64,000 nt of DNA from Syntrophorhabdaceae bacterium (lineage in GTDB: Bacteria; Desulfobacterota; Syntrophorhabdia; Syntrophorhabdales; Syntrophorhabdaceae): assembly GCA_035541755.1 (NCBI GenBank), contig DATKMQ010000093.1, positions 38,884 through 102,883 on the forward strand, read 5' to 3'. Under the pieces are notes generated by a model. The model did not search any database. It was given only the letters and a program-made list of their open reading frames with translations, and was not told where the DNA came from. The first letter of the stretch is position 1, and every line of letters begins with the position of its first letter. Positions 53,288-60,659 of the stretch are shown here, piece after piece. Both the position numbers and the translations under genes were made by a program.

Positions 53288-53734
53288 TCAAATATAATAC
53301 ATGGGGTTCTCTGTCCCTATTTTATGACTCTGCGCATTCACGATGTCTTGAAGGGTATATTGTGACAGGGTCTCGGCGATTCTGTTGTTTAAGACTGTCC
53401 AGACGTCCCTGGCCGAGCAAATTGCTGATTTTTCGCAGAAGCCTGGTTTTCCCACGCAATCTACCACATTGATCGGGCCTTCAAGTATCTCGATGATCTC
53501 GCTCAACTTTATTTCGTCCGCCGGTTTGTTGAGGAGATACCCGCCCCTCCTTCCCCTGACAGTCTTGACGAGACCTGATTTGTGGAGCCGACCGGCAATC
53601 TGCTCGAGATACTTTTCCGATATGCCCTGGCGTCGTGCGATGTCCGAAAGCAAGACCGGAGCCCCCTTGTTGCCATGGGTTGACAGATCGATCAAAGCCC
53701 TGAGCCCGTACCTGCCCTTGGTGGATATCTTCAT
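53288..53734 (-). CDS. iscR: Rrf2 family regulator, IscR-like
   Basis: A 148-residue winged helix regulator. KISTKGRYGLRALIDLSTHG and QGISEKYLEQIAGRLHKSGLVKTVRGRRGGYLL are standard Rrf2 segments. Three cysteines in VDCVGKPGFCEKSAICSAR have the spacing of the IscR [2Fe-2S] site. It precedes nifU by 136 bases and has its own perfect promoter, so it should sense cluster status and control nifUS. Confidence 0.93.
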   Translation of the reverse strand: MKISTKGRYGLRALIDLSTHGNKGAPVLLSDIARRQGISEKYLEQIAGRLHKSGLVKTVRGRRGGYLLNKPADEIKLSEIIEILEGPINVVDCVGKPGFCEKSAICSARDVWTVLNNRIAETLSQYTLQDIVNAQSHKIGTENPMYYI

Positions 53735-53772
53735 GAGCTTTCACCCCGTAAATCGATCAAGCGAAACTGTCC

Positions 53773-53799
53773 GAGTTTTATTCGTTAGTCTACAAACTC
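53773..53799. promoter_or_regulatory. Inverted repeat near the iscR start, candidate IscR operator
   Basis: GAGTTT (53773-53778) and AAACTC (53794-53799) form an inverted repeat with 15 bases between, lying just downstream of the iscR promoter's -10 box. The place fits autorepression. It is not the classical E. coli IscR consensus. Confidence 0.4.
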
Positions 53800-53806
53800 T
53801 ATATGA

Positions 53807-53835
53807 ATTATAGACATACAACGACCATCTGTCAA
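53807..53835 (-). promoter_or_regulatory. Consensus sigma-70 promoter of the iscR-nifU-nifS cluster
   Basis: On the minus strand a perfect TTGACA (53830-53835), 17 bases, and a perfect TATAAT (53807-53812). This is the best promoter in the window. Confidence 0.85.
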
Positions 53836-54060
53836 GTTCGCATGATACCGTTTTCATTGGGAAAGTCGTCTTTGTCTGAAGCCTGTCATTCCGGCGTATT
53901 GGCGGCAACCCATGTATCCCCCACGCTTATCCAACTCTCCTCAGATGCACGCCGGTGGTTACGGGTTATTCATGACCTGAGCACAGATAAATCGGTCTGG
54001 TGGTTTTTTTGAAAGCAGCATTCATTGTGCGTGTGAATACAGACATAACCCCATTGCCTC

Positions 54061-54291
54061 TTACAGGCATTCTACGGTGTAGGCTTCCGCTCTTCCATTC
54101 AACACTTTTTCAAGCAGATCGCCGTGTTCAGGTAAAAATCTTATACAGACACCGCAATCAGAGCTTATCTTTCTCGGCACCGGGATGATCTTATGCGGCA
54201 CTTGTGCTTCTTTCAAGATACGCTCGGCAGAAATCACATGGCTCACCGACTTGAAAAGCGCTACAAGATACTCTATTTGAGGTTCCGTCAT
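54061..54291 (-). CDS. DUF3343, Se/S-carrier-like protein
   Basis: A 76-residue protein of the DUF3343 family, proposed as a small selenium or sulfur carrier and often found beside YedF and SelD. A single domain with beta-alpha-beta layout; the key part is SSDCGVCIRFLPEH with the C-G-x-C motif. It overlaps yedF by ATGA and is the last gene of the six-gene operon. Function is family-level inference. Confidence 0.85.
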   Translation of the reverse strand: MTEPQIEYLVALFKSVSHVISAERILKEAQVPHKIIPVPRKISSDCGVCIRFLPEHGDLLEKVLNGRAEAYTVECL

Positions 54292-54905
54292 GGCTGAACG
54301 ATCCGTCCCGCCCCGGAAAGAGTGACCGCGATATCATACATATTTGAGACCTCACCGGCTGCAATTTTTCCGGTAAGGTTGTAATAGTTGACGCATGTGC
54401 CGCACACAAGCATTTTGACTCCCTTGTCTTCAAGCTTCTTCAGATCGTCCAGAAAATCCGACCCTTCCGCCGCGAGCTTCGCACCGGAGTTGTAGAATAT
54501 CATCACGTCCGGACCGGCCTTAAGTTCGGTCGCCGTATGAATAAAGGCTTTCATGAGGGTAACACCGAGTTCGTCGCTTCCCTTGCCCATGGTGTCGGCG
54601 GCAATAACAAACACAGTGGGGCCGAAGGCTGGAAGGGAAACATCGGCCGGGCAGGAAAGATAGTCCGGCGCGGCTTCATCTGTGGCTCTGCCGCCCTCCT
54701 TCTTCAGGTCTACCCTGAATATGCCTCCCGACTCGCGGGCAACTTCAACGGAACAGCCGGCGCCCGCAGCCAACCGTTTGATATTCTCCACCGCAGTCGC
54801 ATTGTCCACGAGCACGGTAATTTCATTTGATGTCTCGAGGGCCTTTTTCGCAAGAATCACCGGCTCAGGGCAGGCGAGTCCTTTTGCATTGATTGTCTCT
54901 GACAT
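54288..54905 (-). CDS. yedF: Selenium metabolism protein YedF (TusA-DsrE fusion)
   Basis: A 205-residue fusion. The N-terminal TusA/SirA domain has the active Cys in LACPEPVILAKKAL. The C-terminal DsrE-like domain (about 95-205) has VFVIAADTMGKGSDELG, MIFYNSGAKLAAEGSDFLDD and VCGTCVNYY, a second redox or persulfide cysteine pair. YedF proteins occur with SelD and with selenium-dependent molybdenum hydroxylases. The ATG at 54905 has AAGGAGG; the longer frame to 54965 overlaps the desulfurase gene and is not used. Confidence 0.9.
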   Translation of the reverse strand: MSETINAKGLACPEPVILAKKALETSNEITVLVDNATAVENIKRLAAGAGCSVEVARESGGIFRVDLKKEGGRATDEAAPDYLSCPADVSLPAFGPTVFVIAADTMGKGSDELGVTLMKAFIHTATELKAGPDVMIFYNSGAKLAAEGSDFLDDLKKLEDKGVKMLVCGTCVNYYNLTGKIAAGEVSNMYDIAVTLSGAGRIVQP

Positions 54906-54933
54906 ATAATCCTCCTTGTGGCGGTGCATAACT

Positions 54934-56103
54934 TCATTTTCTATTCTCCCATGAAAGCGTTTCAATGGCTTTTATGGCCGTGTTAATTTCCTCTTCCGTG
55001 GTGAACAGGCCGAGACTTAAACGCACTGTCCCTTGAGGAAACGTGCCAATGGTACGGTGCGCCGCCGGAGCGCAGTGCAGCCCCGGCCTCGACATGATAT
55101 TGAAGCGTTCATCTAGATGGAGCGAGACATCCGATGGGCTCATCGACTCGACTGTAAATGATACGATACCAATCCGTTGCGCCGGATCCGTACCCCCATA
55201 TATCTTGACTCCCTTGATCGAACGGATCCCGTCCGTAAGAAGGCCTGTCAGAGCGATCTCCCTCGCGCGTATCAAATCCACGCCACGGTCGGCTACGAAC
55301 CGGACGCCCGCGCCAAGCCCTGCTATACCGATAGTGTTCGGCGTGCCGGATTCAAAACGGTCGGGCATAAATTCGGGCTGTTCTTCAAACTCGGATCCGC
55401 TGCCCGTGCCTCCATATTCGAGGGGACTCACCATTTTTTGGAGCCCCCCGCGGATATAGAATCCGCCTGTGCCCTGCGGTCCGTTTAATGATTTGTGTCC
55501 GGTAAAGACCAGTATATCGATGTCGTCGCGCATAACATGTATCGGAATGCTGCCCGCGGTCTGGGAGGCATCAACACATAGAATCGTATCGTTTGCGTGC
55601 GCTATTTTCGCAATATCAGCCACAGGTGTAATGGCTCCGGTGACGTTAGACGCGTGGGTAACTACGACCATCCTGGTATTCTTCTTCATCGCGGCTTTAA
55701 TATCGTCAGGATCAATATAGCCGGCGTCAGAGCATCTCGTTACGCTTAGTTCCAACCCCTGCCGCTCAAGGGCGCGCAAGGGCCTCATGACGGAATTATG
55801 TTCCATACCGGACGTAACCACATGGTCTTTCAGCAGCAGGCTGCCTAAGAGTATCGTGTTCAAAGCCTCTGTCGCGTTCCTCGCGAAGACCACCCTCAGA
55901 GGATCATCTGCGTTAAGTAAAGAGGCTACGCCCTCACGGGCATCAAAGACAATGCGGGCCGCATCCATTGAAAGCCTGTGACCCGAGCGTCCGGGATTTG
56001 CTCCCACATTCTCGTTGAAATCGATCATGGCCTTGATCACTGGATGTGGCTTGGGCCATGATGTGGCCGCGTTATCTAAGTAAATCAAGCCGTCTTTACT
56101 CAT
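54934..56103 (-). CDS. Cysteine desulfurase / selenocysteine lyase-like (SufS/CsdB type)
   Basis: A 389-residue group II PLP enzyme. The PLP Lys is in LVFTGHKSLNGPQGTGG, the active Cys in SRPGLHCAPAAHRT, plus the family opening MSKDGLIYLDNAATSWPKP. Versions next to yedF and DUF3343 are thought to release selenium (or sulfur) from selenocysteine or cysteine. It lies 76 bases after the 386-residue double-cubane-type reductase and 28 before yedF, so it belongs to the same operon. This is the second desulfurase in 5 kb. Confidence 0.92.
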   Translation of the reverse strand: MSKDGLIYLDNAATSWPKPHPVIKAMIDFNENVGANPGRSGHRLSMDAARIVFDAREGVASLLNADDPLRVVFARNATEALNTILLGSLLLKDHVVTSGMEHNSVMRPLRALERQGLELSVTRCSDAGYIDPDDIKAAMKKNTRMVVVTHASNVTGAITPVADIAKIAHANDTILCVDASQTAGSIPIHVMRDDIDILVFTGHKSLNGPQGTGGFYIRGGLQKMVSPLEYGGTGSGSEFEEQPEFMPDRFESGTPNTIGIAGLGAGVRFVADRGVDLIRAREIALTGLLTDGIRSIKGVKIYGGTDPAQRIGIVSFTVESMSPSDVSLHLDERFNIMSRPGLHCAPAAHRTIGTFPQGTVRLSLGLFTTEEEINTAIKAIETLSWENRK

Positions 56104-56179
56104 ATAGCTTTGTCCTCACCTCGTCTTGCCCTCACTCGATTTTTGAGCGCGCCTCGATATGGCATATCCGATCCATCGC

Positions 56180-57340
56180 TCAACAGGACTCCAGCAACGC
56201 CTCGACGCGTGTGCGTATCTGGCCCACGTCGCTCTGTGAAAAGTCGGTCACAATCTTGAGAAACGGCAGACCGTGGTTCTTCTGCACGTGTTCTCCCACT
56301 TTGTAAGATTCGATGTTGTACGAATGACAGGCCTGAAGTACAACGTCGACGACAGCGTCCGGTTTAAATCTTTCGATGATACGGGTGATCTCGGTTAAGC
56401 GCCGCATATTCGGCGTCATGCACGAACAGGGTATCTTGAGAGACCGTGCGGCGATCGCCCTCATAGGGTCCCCGGTCTTCTCCTCGATGTCTGTCGCAAA
56501 GGGCTTAAACCCTGAACAGGAATCGAGGGCGACAATGGTCCCTCCTCCCTCCTCGATGATGTTGAAGACTTTTTGAGCATCCCCCCCAACAGGACAGCCC
56601 GTTACGAGTATCCGCGGAGCCCCGCTCGGCCCGTAGGTATATCCGGCAGCCTTCCGTTCCTCAAGTTTTCTTTTTGCTTCAATCAGTACAGGCTCCATCT
56701 CTTTCCCTGTTACTCCATGAGACAGAAAACACAGATCGTACAAGTCCCGCCAGCCCACGACAGGAGGGTTAAGGGCGGCATAGTCGATGACCGTTCGCAT
56801 CATCGCGTTCTTGTGGTTGGTATCTTTGATGGCGGCTTCGATCTCATCATCAGTCGCGTACGCATTGAAAGTGCGTTCAAGAAATTTCTGCAACTTCCGT
56901 ATCATGATGGTCCAGTTATTCAGGGCCTCCTCCTCGTCCGGCAACTGGGGCAAGTCCATGATATGGGTGGGCTTGCGTTCTCCGATGAGTTCGAACATTT
57001 TCTTCTTACCGTCGCAGGTGGTCTCCCCTATCACCGCGTCGGATATTCCGTAAAACGGGCAGGTATCAGTGATCACGAAACCAAAACTCGATTTTATGAG
57101 AGGACACAGGTTGACAGGAAGCACAGCTTCCGCAGCCTCAATGGTCGCGTTGGAAAAGGCGCAGAGCGATGCCGGCACGATACCCATAGCGCGGATCAGT
57201 TCTGTCGGGGCGTAACCGCAATAGATCCCGGCGATCTTTTTGCCTTCTTCGCGTTTCGCCTGCAGGTGGGCAAGCACCCTTTTTGTAGGTGGCTCACCCG
57301 TGAATTCGTCCTGGATAAGCGGTGCGGGCGTTTCGTTCAT
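56180..57340 (-). CDS. Double-cubane-type 2-hydroxyacyl-CoA dehydratase family reductase, 386 residues
   Basis: Anaerobic reductase of the HgdB/BcrC (2-hydroxyacyl-CoA dehydratase D-component) family. Cys-containing motifs in order: GIYCGYAPTELIRAMG, LPVNLCPLIKSSFGF, TDTCPFYGISDAV, GETTCDGKKKMFE, VTGCPVGGDAQ, ALDSCSGFKPF, IPCSCMTPNMRRL and LQACHSYNIESYKV. These give many candidate cluster ligands, as in the [Fe8S9] double-cubane proteins, which with an ASKHA activator drive low-potential reductions. The activator gene lies 36 bases upstream. Whether it acts on small molecules or on an acyl-CoA is unknown. Confidence 0.85.
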   Translation of the reverse strand: MNETPAPLIQDEFTGEPPTKRVLAHLQAKREEGKKIAGIYCGYAPTELIRAMGIVPASLCAFSNATIEAAEAVLPVNLCPLIKSSFGFVITDTCPFYGISDAVIGETTCDGKKKMFELIGERKPTHIMDLPQLPDEEEALNNWTIMIRKLQKFLERTFNAYATDDEIEAAIKDTNHKNAMMRTVIDYAALNPPVVGWRDLYDLCFLSHGVTGKEMEPVLIEAKRKLEERKAAGYTYGPSGAPRILVTGCPVGGDAQKVFNIIEEGGGTIVALDSCSGFKPFATDIEEKTGDPMRAIAARSLKIPCSCMTPNMRRLTEITRIIERFKPDAVVDVVLQACHSYNIESYKVGEHVQKNHGLPFLKIVTDFSQSDVGQIRTRVEALLESC

Positions 57341-57376
57341 ATCGACACCTCCATGTCTCTTTTGTTACGACTCGTA

Positions 57377-58156
57377 TTACGTGTTTCCACCCGAGGCCCG
57401 TTCATCCGGCCGCGATGCACCGTACAGCGCCGCTCCAAGGGCGCCCACGATTTGAGGATCTTGAGGTACAAATATCTCTCTACCCGTCTCCCGGGCGAGA
57501 AGCGTCCTCACGCAGGCATTGAGTGCCACTCCTCCGGCAAAGAATACCTCGCCCGTGGGGGCCACGCGATTCAAAATCGAGACCGAGCGACTTACAATTG
57601 CTTTATGGATGCCCAGCGCCACCTCTTCACGCCGGGATCCCTGATTGGTCAAGGAAATTACCTCTGATTCGGCAAAGACGGTACACGTGCTGTTAATCTT
57701 CTCGGCCTTTTCGGTGGACAGTGCAGATTCGGCAAATTCACCGAGGGCATAGCCGAGCGCGTGAGCCATGATCTCAAGAAAGCGGCCCGTTCCGGCGGCA
57801 CACTTATCGTTCATTTCGAATTTACTCATGTCCCCGGTTTCGTGAAGCGCGATGGCCTTCGTGTCCTGGCCTCCGATATCGAGGATAGCACGGCAGTCAG
57901 CCGATAACCGACGCGCCCCCAGGGCGAAGGCCTTGATTTCGCTTATGACCGGGCAGTCAAATCTGGTTTTGATCAAATGCCTGCCATACCCGGTGGCCAC
58001 GAGTCTGCCCGGATCAATATCCTGCATGAGAGCCGCTGCGGTTTCGAGGGGACTGTGCGATGAGTGTGCCTTGCGGGTAAGGACGATCTCGCCATCCTCC
58101 AATACAGCGAGCTTGACTGTGCGTGATCCTATGTCAATCCCCGATGTTCTCATCAC
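57377..58156 (-). CDS. ASKHA activator ATPase of the double-cubane reductases
   Basis: A 259-residue BadF/HgdC-type activator (archerase). MMRTSGIDIGSRTVKLAVLEDG is the ATPase phosphate 1 loop, ILDIGGQDTKAI the phosphate 2 loop and FFAGGVALNACV the adenosine motif. Two Cys, in NDKCAAGTGRFLE and NSTCTVFAESEV, hold the [4Fe-4S] cluster shared by the dimer. It hydrolyses ATP to push an electron into its partner. It overlaps the 425-residue reductase upstream by four bases and lies before the 386-residue one, so a single activator may serve both. Confidence 0.95.
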   Translation of the reverse strand: MMRTSGIDIGSRTVKLAVLEDGEIVLTRKAHSSHSPLETAAALMQDIDPGRLVATGYGRHLIKTRFDCPVISEIKAFALGARRLSADCRAILDIGGQDTKAIALHETGDMSKFEMNDKCAAGTGRFLEIMAHALGYALGEFAESALSTEKAEKINSTCTVFAESEVISLTNQGSRREEVALGIHKAIVSRSVSILNRVAPTGEVFFAGGVALNACVRTLLARETGREIFVPQDPQIVGALGAALYGASRPDERASGGNT

Positions 58157-59430
58157 TCATTTATCCGTTCCACAAACGCCTCTATACGCGTTTTCAGCTG
58201 ACCCACGTCCTCCTGGCTGTAATCAGTCTCCAGTCGCAGGGTTGGGACGCCCGCTTTTTCCAGTTCGGCTTCAGCGGGCATACTTTCTACGATATACGGA
58301 TGGCAGAACTGAAGACTGTAATGAATCACTCCCTGTGCGTTGAGTCTTCCCGTCATTTCTTTCACATATTCGACCCGTGAAGGGTTGGGCGTGAAGACAG
58401 CGCAGTCAATATTGAAATACCGGTCCACGACGTTTTCAAGGAGTTCTTCTACCGTGCTGCCCCTGTCTTCCGTGAGCCAACGCGAGCCGCGTTCTCCAAC
58501 GCAGGATTCTTCCCCCACGATGACCGCACCGCCTGTCTCCACGAGCATAGGCACTTTCCAGTTGGGGACCGCCATAGGACATCCCGATATGATCACCCTG
58601 GGCGTGCCTGTATCGGCCACCCCTATCCCGTTTTGCACGCGCTCTTCCAGTTCGTCGCAGAGCTTGTTCACAGACTCGGTAAAACGCACAGGATCATCGT
58701 AGAAGAAAATCTGATTTATGAGCAGCGCGTCAAGCCCTGAAATGGGAGCAGGATCAGCTTTGCGTATCTCTGCAAGACGTTTTACCGCCTTGCGTTTTGC
58801 ATTGGTAATCTCAATTCCTTTTTTTAATGATTCGACGGTAATCTTTTTGCCGCTTGCAGCCTCGAGTTTTTGAGCAAATTTCCTGTATTCCTCTTTGAGC
58901 AGGGCCTTTCCCGCCTCACTCTTCATCTGCGGCAGATCTATGATATACAGATCGCTGACAAGCGGGCCGAGCACTTCGTACGCCTTTTTCTTGCCGTCGC
59001 ACGTGTTCTCCCCGACGACTACGTCGCATGCCTCCACGTAGGGACACACCTTTCCGAGCTTAAACCCGAAAGCAGATTTGATAAGGGAGCAGATATTTCT
59101 CGGAAGTACATTCTCGGCGCCTTCAAAATTAAACTCCGCGCCGGCGCATAATCCCACGGAGACCCCATCTACGGCAAGGATAAACTCTTCAGGAACAAAT
59201 ACGCAGTATGACCCGATGATCTTTCTTCCCTGCGCCTTCGCGTCAAGAAGCTCCTTTATGCGCAGGCCGTGCACCTCGCTCATGACGAAATCGAAATACT
59301 TCATCCCTTCGGGACGCTTCTTCTGGGACAGAAACACGTCCTGATAGGCGCTGCCAAGGACGGAAAGCAGGGCGTCGTGGGCCTTAAGATCAAGACCCAG
59401 GCTTGACCACATCTGTGTGTAATCTGACAT
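58153..59430 (-). CDS. Double-cubane-cluster-containing reductase, 425 residues
   Basis: First gene of the six-gene operon. Cys-motifs GSYCVFVPEEFILAVDG, LPRNICSLIKSAFGF, KVCPYVEACDVVVGENTCDGKK, ISGCPMAVPNWK, VGEESCVGERGSRW and LQFCHPYIVE resemble those of the 386-residue paralogue but differ in spacing; VVGEESC followed by a W/R pair is typical of the double-cubane proteins known to reduce small molecules such as acetylene or azide with ATP. The frame extends to a TTG at 59448 that lies upstream of its own ribosome site (CACAGGAGGTTTTTC), so the ATG at 59430 is the true start. Confidence 0.87.
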   Translation of the reverse strand: MSDYTQMWSSLGLDLKAHDALLSVLGSAYQDVFLSQKKRPEGMKYFDFVMSEVHGLRIKELLDAKAQGRKIIGSYCVFVPEEFILAVDGVSVGLCAGAEFNFEGAENVLPRNICSLIKSAFGFKLGKVCPYVEACDVVVGENTCDGKKKAYEVLGPLVSDLYIIDLPQMKSEAGKALLKEEYRKFAQKLEAASGKKITVESLKKGIEITNAKRKAVKRLAEIRKADPAPISGLDALLINQIFFYDDPVRFTESVNKLCDELEERVQNGIGVADTGTPRVIISGCPMAVPNWKVPMLVETGGAVIVGEESCVGERGSRWLTEDRGSTVEELLENVVDRYFNIDCAVFTPNPSRVEYVKEMTGRLNAQGVIHYSLQFCHPYIVESMPAEAELEKAGVPTLRLETDYSQEDVGQLKTRIEAFVERINE

Positions 59431-59448
59431 GAAAAACCTCCTGTGCAA

Positions 59449-59484
59449 TAAAAAATCCGGCCGCGGATTTCCGCGCCGGATTCC
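59449..59484 (-). terminator. Intrinsic terminator in the leader of the double-cubane operon
   Basis: Read on the minus strand: AATCCGGC-GCGG, loop AAAT, CCGC-(bulge)-GCCGGATT, then TTTTTT. That is 12 base pairs with one bulged base, followed by a T-run that ends at 59450. The ribosome site AGGAGG of the first gene (59437-59442) starts seven bases later. A terminator between promoter and start codon is the form of an attenuator or riboswitch. Confidence 0.8.
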
Positions 59485-59580
59485 TAAGGAGGAGGCGGTT
59501 AGGTTAAGGCGGAGAAACGGCGGACACGGTTATAACGGGAAGCCACCCGGGCTCCCTAAACGCCTTTCACCGCAATGGGA
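59485..59580 (-). ncRNA. Structured 5' leader of the double-cubane operon, candidate riboswitch/attenuator
   Basis: Nested helices can be drawn by eye on the minus-strand RNA. Helix 1: GCGGU (59569-59573) with ACCGC (59495-59499). Helix 2: AAGGCG (59561-59566) with CGCCUU (59506-59511). Inside is a stem GGGAGCC/GGCUUCCC (59550-59556 with 59537-59544, one bulge). A CCUCCUCC stretch after the structure (59485-59494) could pair with the AGGAGG ribosome site. The domain is followed at once by the terminator. I see no TPP, cobalamin, FMN, SAM, glycine, THF, Moco or T-box signature, so the class is unassigned. Confidence 0.45.
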
Positions 59581-59818
59581 TGTATATATAGCTATTCGTT
59601 TTCATACCTCTTCTAATCTTAATTGCAGGTCGGATCAAAGTCAAGCGTTTTGTACCCGCCGAATGGGAGCCGGGGCGTTCAAAAGACGCACGGCGCTTCT
59701 CTAGCAACACATCGATCTGTTTTCTCGGTCGAATATGTGTGCTACTATGTTAGAAACAATGCGGCGAACTATTCTTGCGAGGTTGTGTGGCCGATTGGCC
59801 TTCCTATCGAGGAGGACA

Positions 59819-60556
59819 ATGCGAATGGGGAATGCACTCGGCTTTGTAGAGCCCTATCTTGCCATAATGAAACCTGCGGCCATGGCGTGCCTTATGGCAC
59901 CATGTTTGATATTGGGAGGCTGCGCCGTATTCAAGGCGCCCTATACCATCGTCGCGGGAACGGTAAAGGGTACCTACTATGCAGTAAAAGGTACCTATGA
60001 GTTTACCGCCGGCACCACAAGGATCGCCTACAAGGTTGGAGAGTTTACCTTCAAGGTCGTGAAGGCCCCACTCGACTGGGCGCTCGTCAATGAAGACATC
60101 GATACAATCGGCGGTCTACCCCCCAAAGAGGCTATCAGCAAGGGGCGCGTGAAAACGGCCCCCTACACGGTGAAGGGCAAAACGTATCATCCCATGTCCG
60201 TGGAACAGGCAAAATCGTATGAACAGACCGGCACCGCCTCCTGGTACGGATACGAGACCCTCCACCACAACAAAGGACGCATGACCGCCAATGGCGAAGT
60301 CTTTGATCCCAACGGACTCACGGCTGCGCACAAATATCTGCCCCTGCCCACGCACGTTAAGGTCACGAACCTCGAAAACAATCGATCGATCATCGTAAGA
60401 GTGAACGACAGGGGACCGTTCCCGAGCGATCGTAACCCTTCATCAGGCGACAGAATCATCGATCTCTCCGCCGGCGCGGCAAAAAAACTCGGCTATTATC
60501 AGAGGGGCATCGCCCGGGTCAGGGTAGAAACCATAGAGCTGCGCGAAGAAGGCTGA
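59819..60556 (+). CDS. rlpA: RlpA-like septal/envelope lipoprotein
   Basis: A 245-residue lipoprotein. The signal ends at lipobox LILGGC (Cys about 35). A middle stretch (KAPYTIVAGTVKGTYYAVKG) is repetitive. The C-terminal RlpA double-psi beta-barrel has QTGTASWYGYETLHHNKGR, MTANGEVFDPNGLTAAHKYLP and VRVNDRGPFP, with the catalytic-type residues of lytic transglycosylases. The start at 59819 has a GAGGAGG site; the earlier ATG at 59735 adds a hydrophilic piece and is unlikely. It cuts naked glycans at the septum. Confidence 0.9.
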   Translation: MRMGNALGFVEPYLAIMKPAAMACLMAPCLILGGCAVFKAPYTIVAGTVKGTYYAVKGTYEFTAGTTRIAYKVGEFTFKVVKAPLDWALVNEDIDTIGGLPPKEAISKGRVKTAPYTVKGKTYHPMSVEQAKSYEQTGTASWYGYETLHHNKGRMTANGEVFDPNGLTAAHKYLPLPTHVKVTNLENNRSIIVRVNDRGPFPSDRNPSSGDRIIDLSAGAAKKLGYYQRGIARVRVETIELREEG

Positions 60557-60561
60557 CCAAT

Positions 60562-60581
60562 ACGTGTCCCGTCAGACACGT
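60562..60581. repeat. Short hairpin after rlpA
   Basis: ACGTGTC (60562-60568) and GACACGT (60575-60581) form a seven-base-pair hairpin with a six-base loop, six bases after the rlpA stop, followed by GAGGTATTTCTTCTT. It may end rlpA transcription weakly before the tetR promoter. Confidence 0.4.
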
Positions 60582-60594
60582 GAGGTATTTCTTC

Positions 60595-60623
60595 TTGACA
60601 AATTCAAACAACTGTTTTATACT
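60595..60623 (+). promoter_or_regulatory. Sigma-70 promoter of the tetR-efflux operon
   Basis: TTGACA (60595-60600), 17 bases, TATACT (60618-60623). The spacer and -10 box lie inside the palindromic operator. Confidence 0.8.
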
Positions 60624-60633
60624 TTTGTTTGAA
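60603..60633. promoter_or_regulatory. Palindromic operator of the TetR-type regulator
   Basis: TTCAAACAA (60603-60611) and TTGTTTGAA (60625-60633) are exact inverted copies with 13 bases between, covering the spacer and -10 box of the tetR promoter. This is the usual form and place for a TetR-family autorepression site. Confidence 0.7.
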
Positions 60634-60659
60634 ACTATTGTTTTAAACCAAGGAGCAAC

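Larger units (their letters stand above)
53735..54060. other. Intergenic stretch holding the iscR promoter
   Basis: No gene is seen in these 326 bases. Besides the minus-strand iscR promoter (53807-53835) and inverted repeat (53773-53799), the left-over sequence has a plus-strand TTTTTTT at 54003-54009 without a convincing stem, and nothing else recognised. Confidence 0.4.
59449..59818. other. Divergent gap between the double-cubane operon and rlpA
   Basis: No gene is seen in these 370 bases. The left third is the minus-strand structured leader and terminator of the double-cubane operon. The rest holds AT-rich sequence (59580-59635) with TATATA-type boxes suitable for a promoter in either direction but no clear one, and the ribosome site GAGGAGG of the rlpA gene at 59809-59815. 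Confidence 0.4.

Noticed and set aside
59485..59580. T-box leader because of GGGUGG in the minus-strand RNA
   Set aside because: The T-box sequence continues UACCGCG after GGGUGG; here it continues CUUCCCG, the stretch is only about 100 bases, no Stem I can be drawn, and the gene is not for amino acid or tRNA functions.
59429..59704. Plus-strand frame of 91 residues opposite the double-cubane leader
   Set aside because: Arg- and Lys-rich with no ribosome site or motif; the DNA is better explained by the minus-strand leader and terminator.
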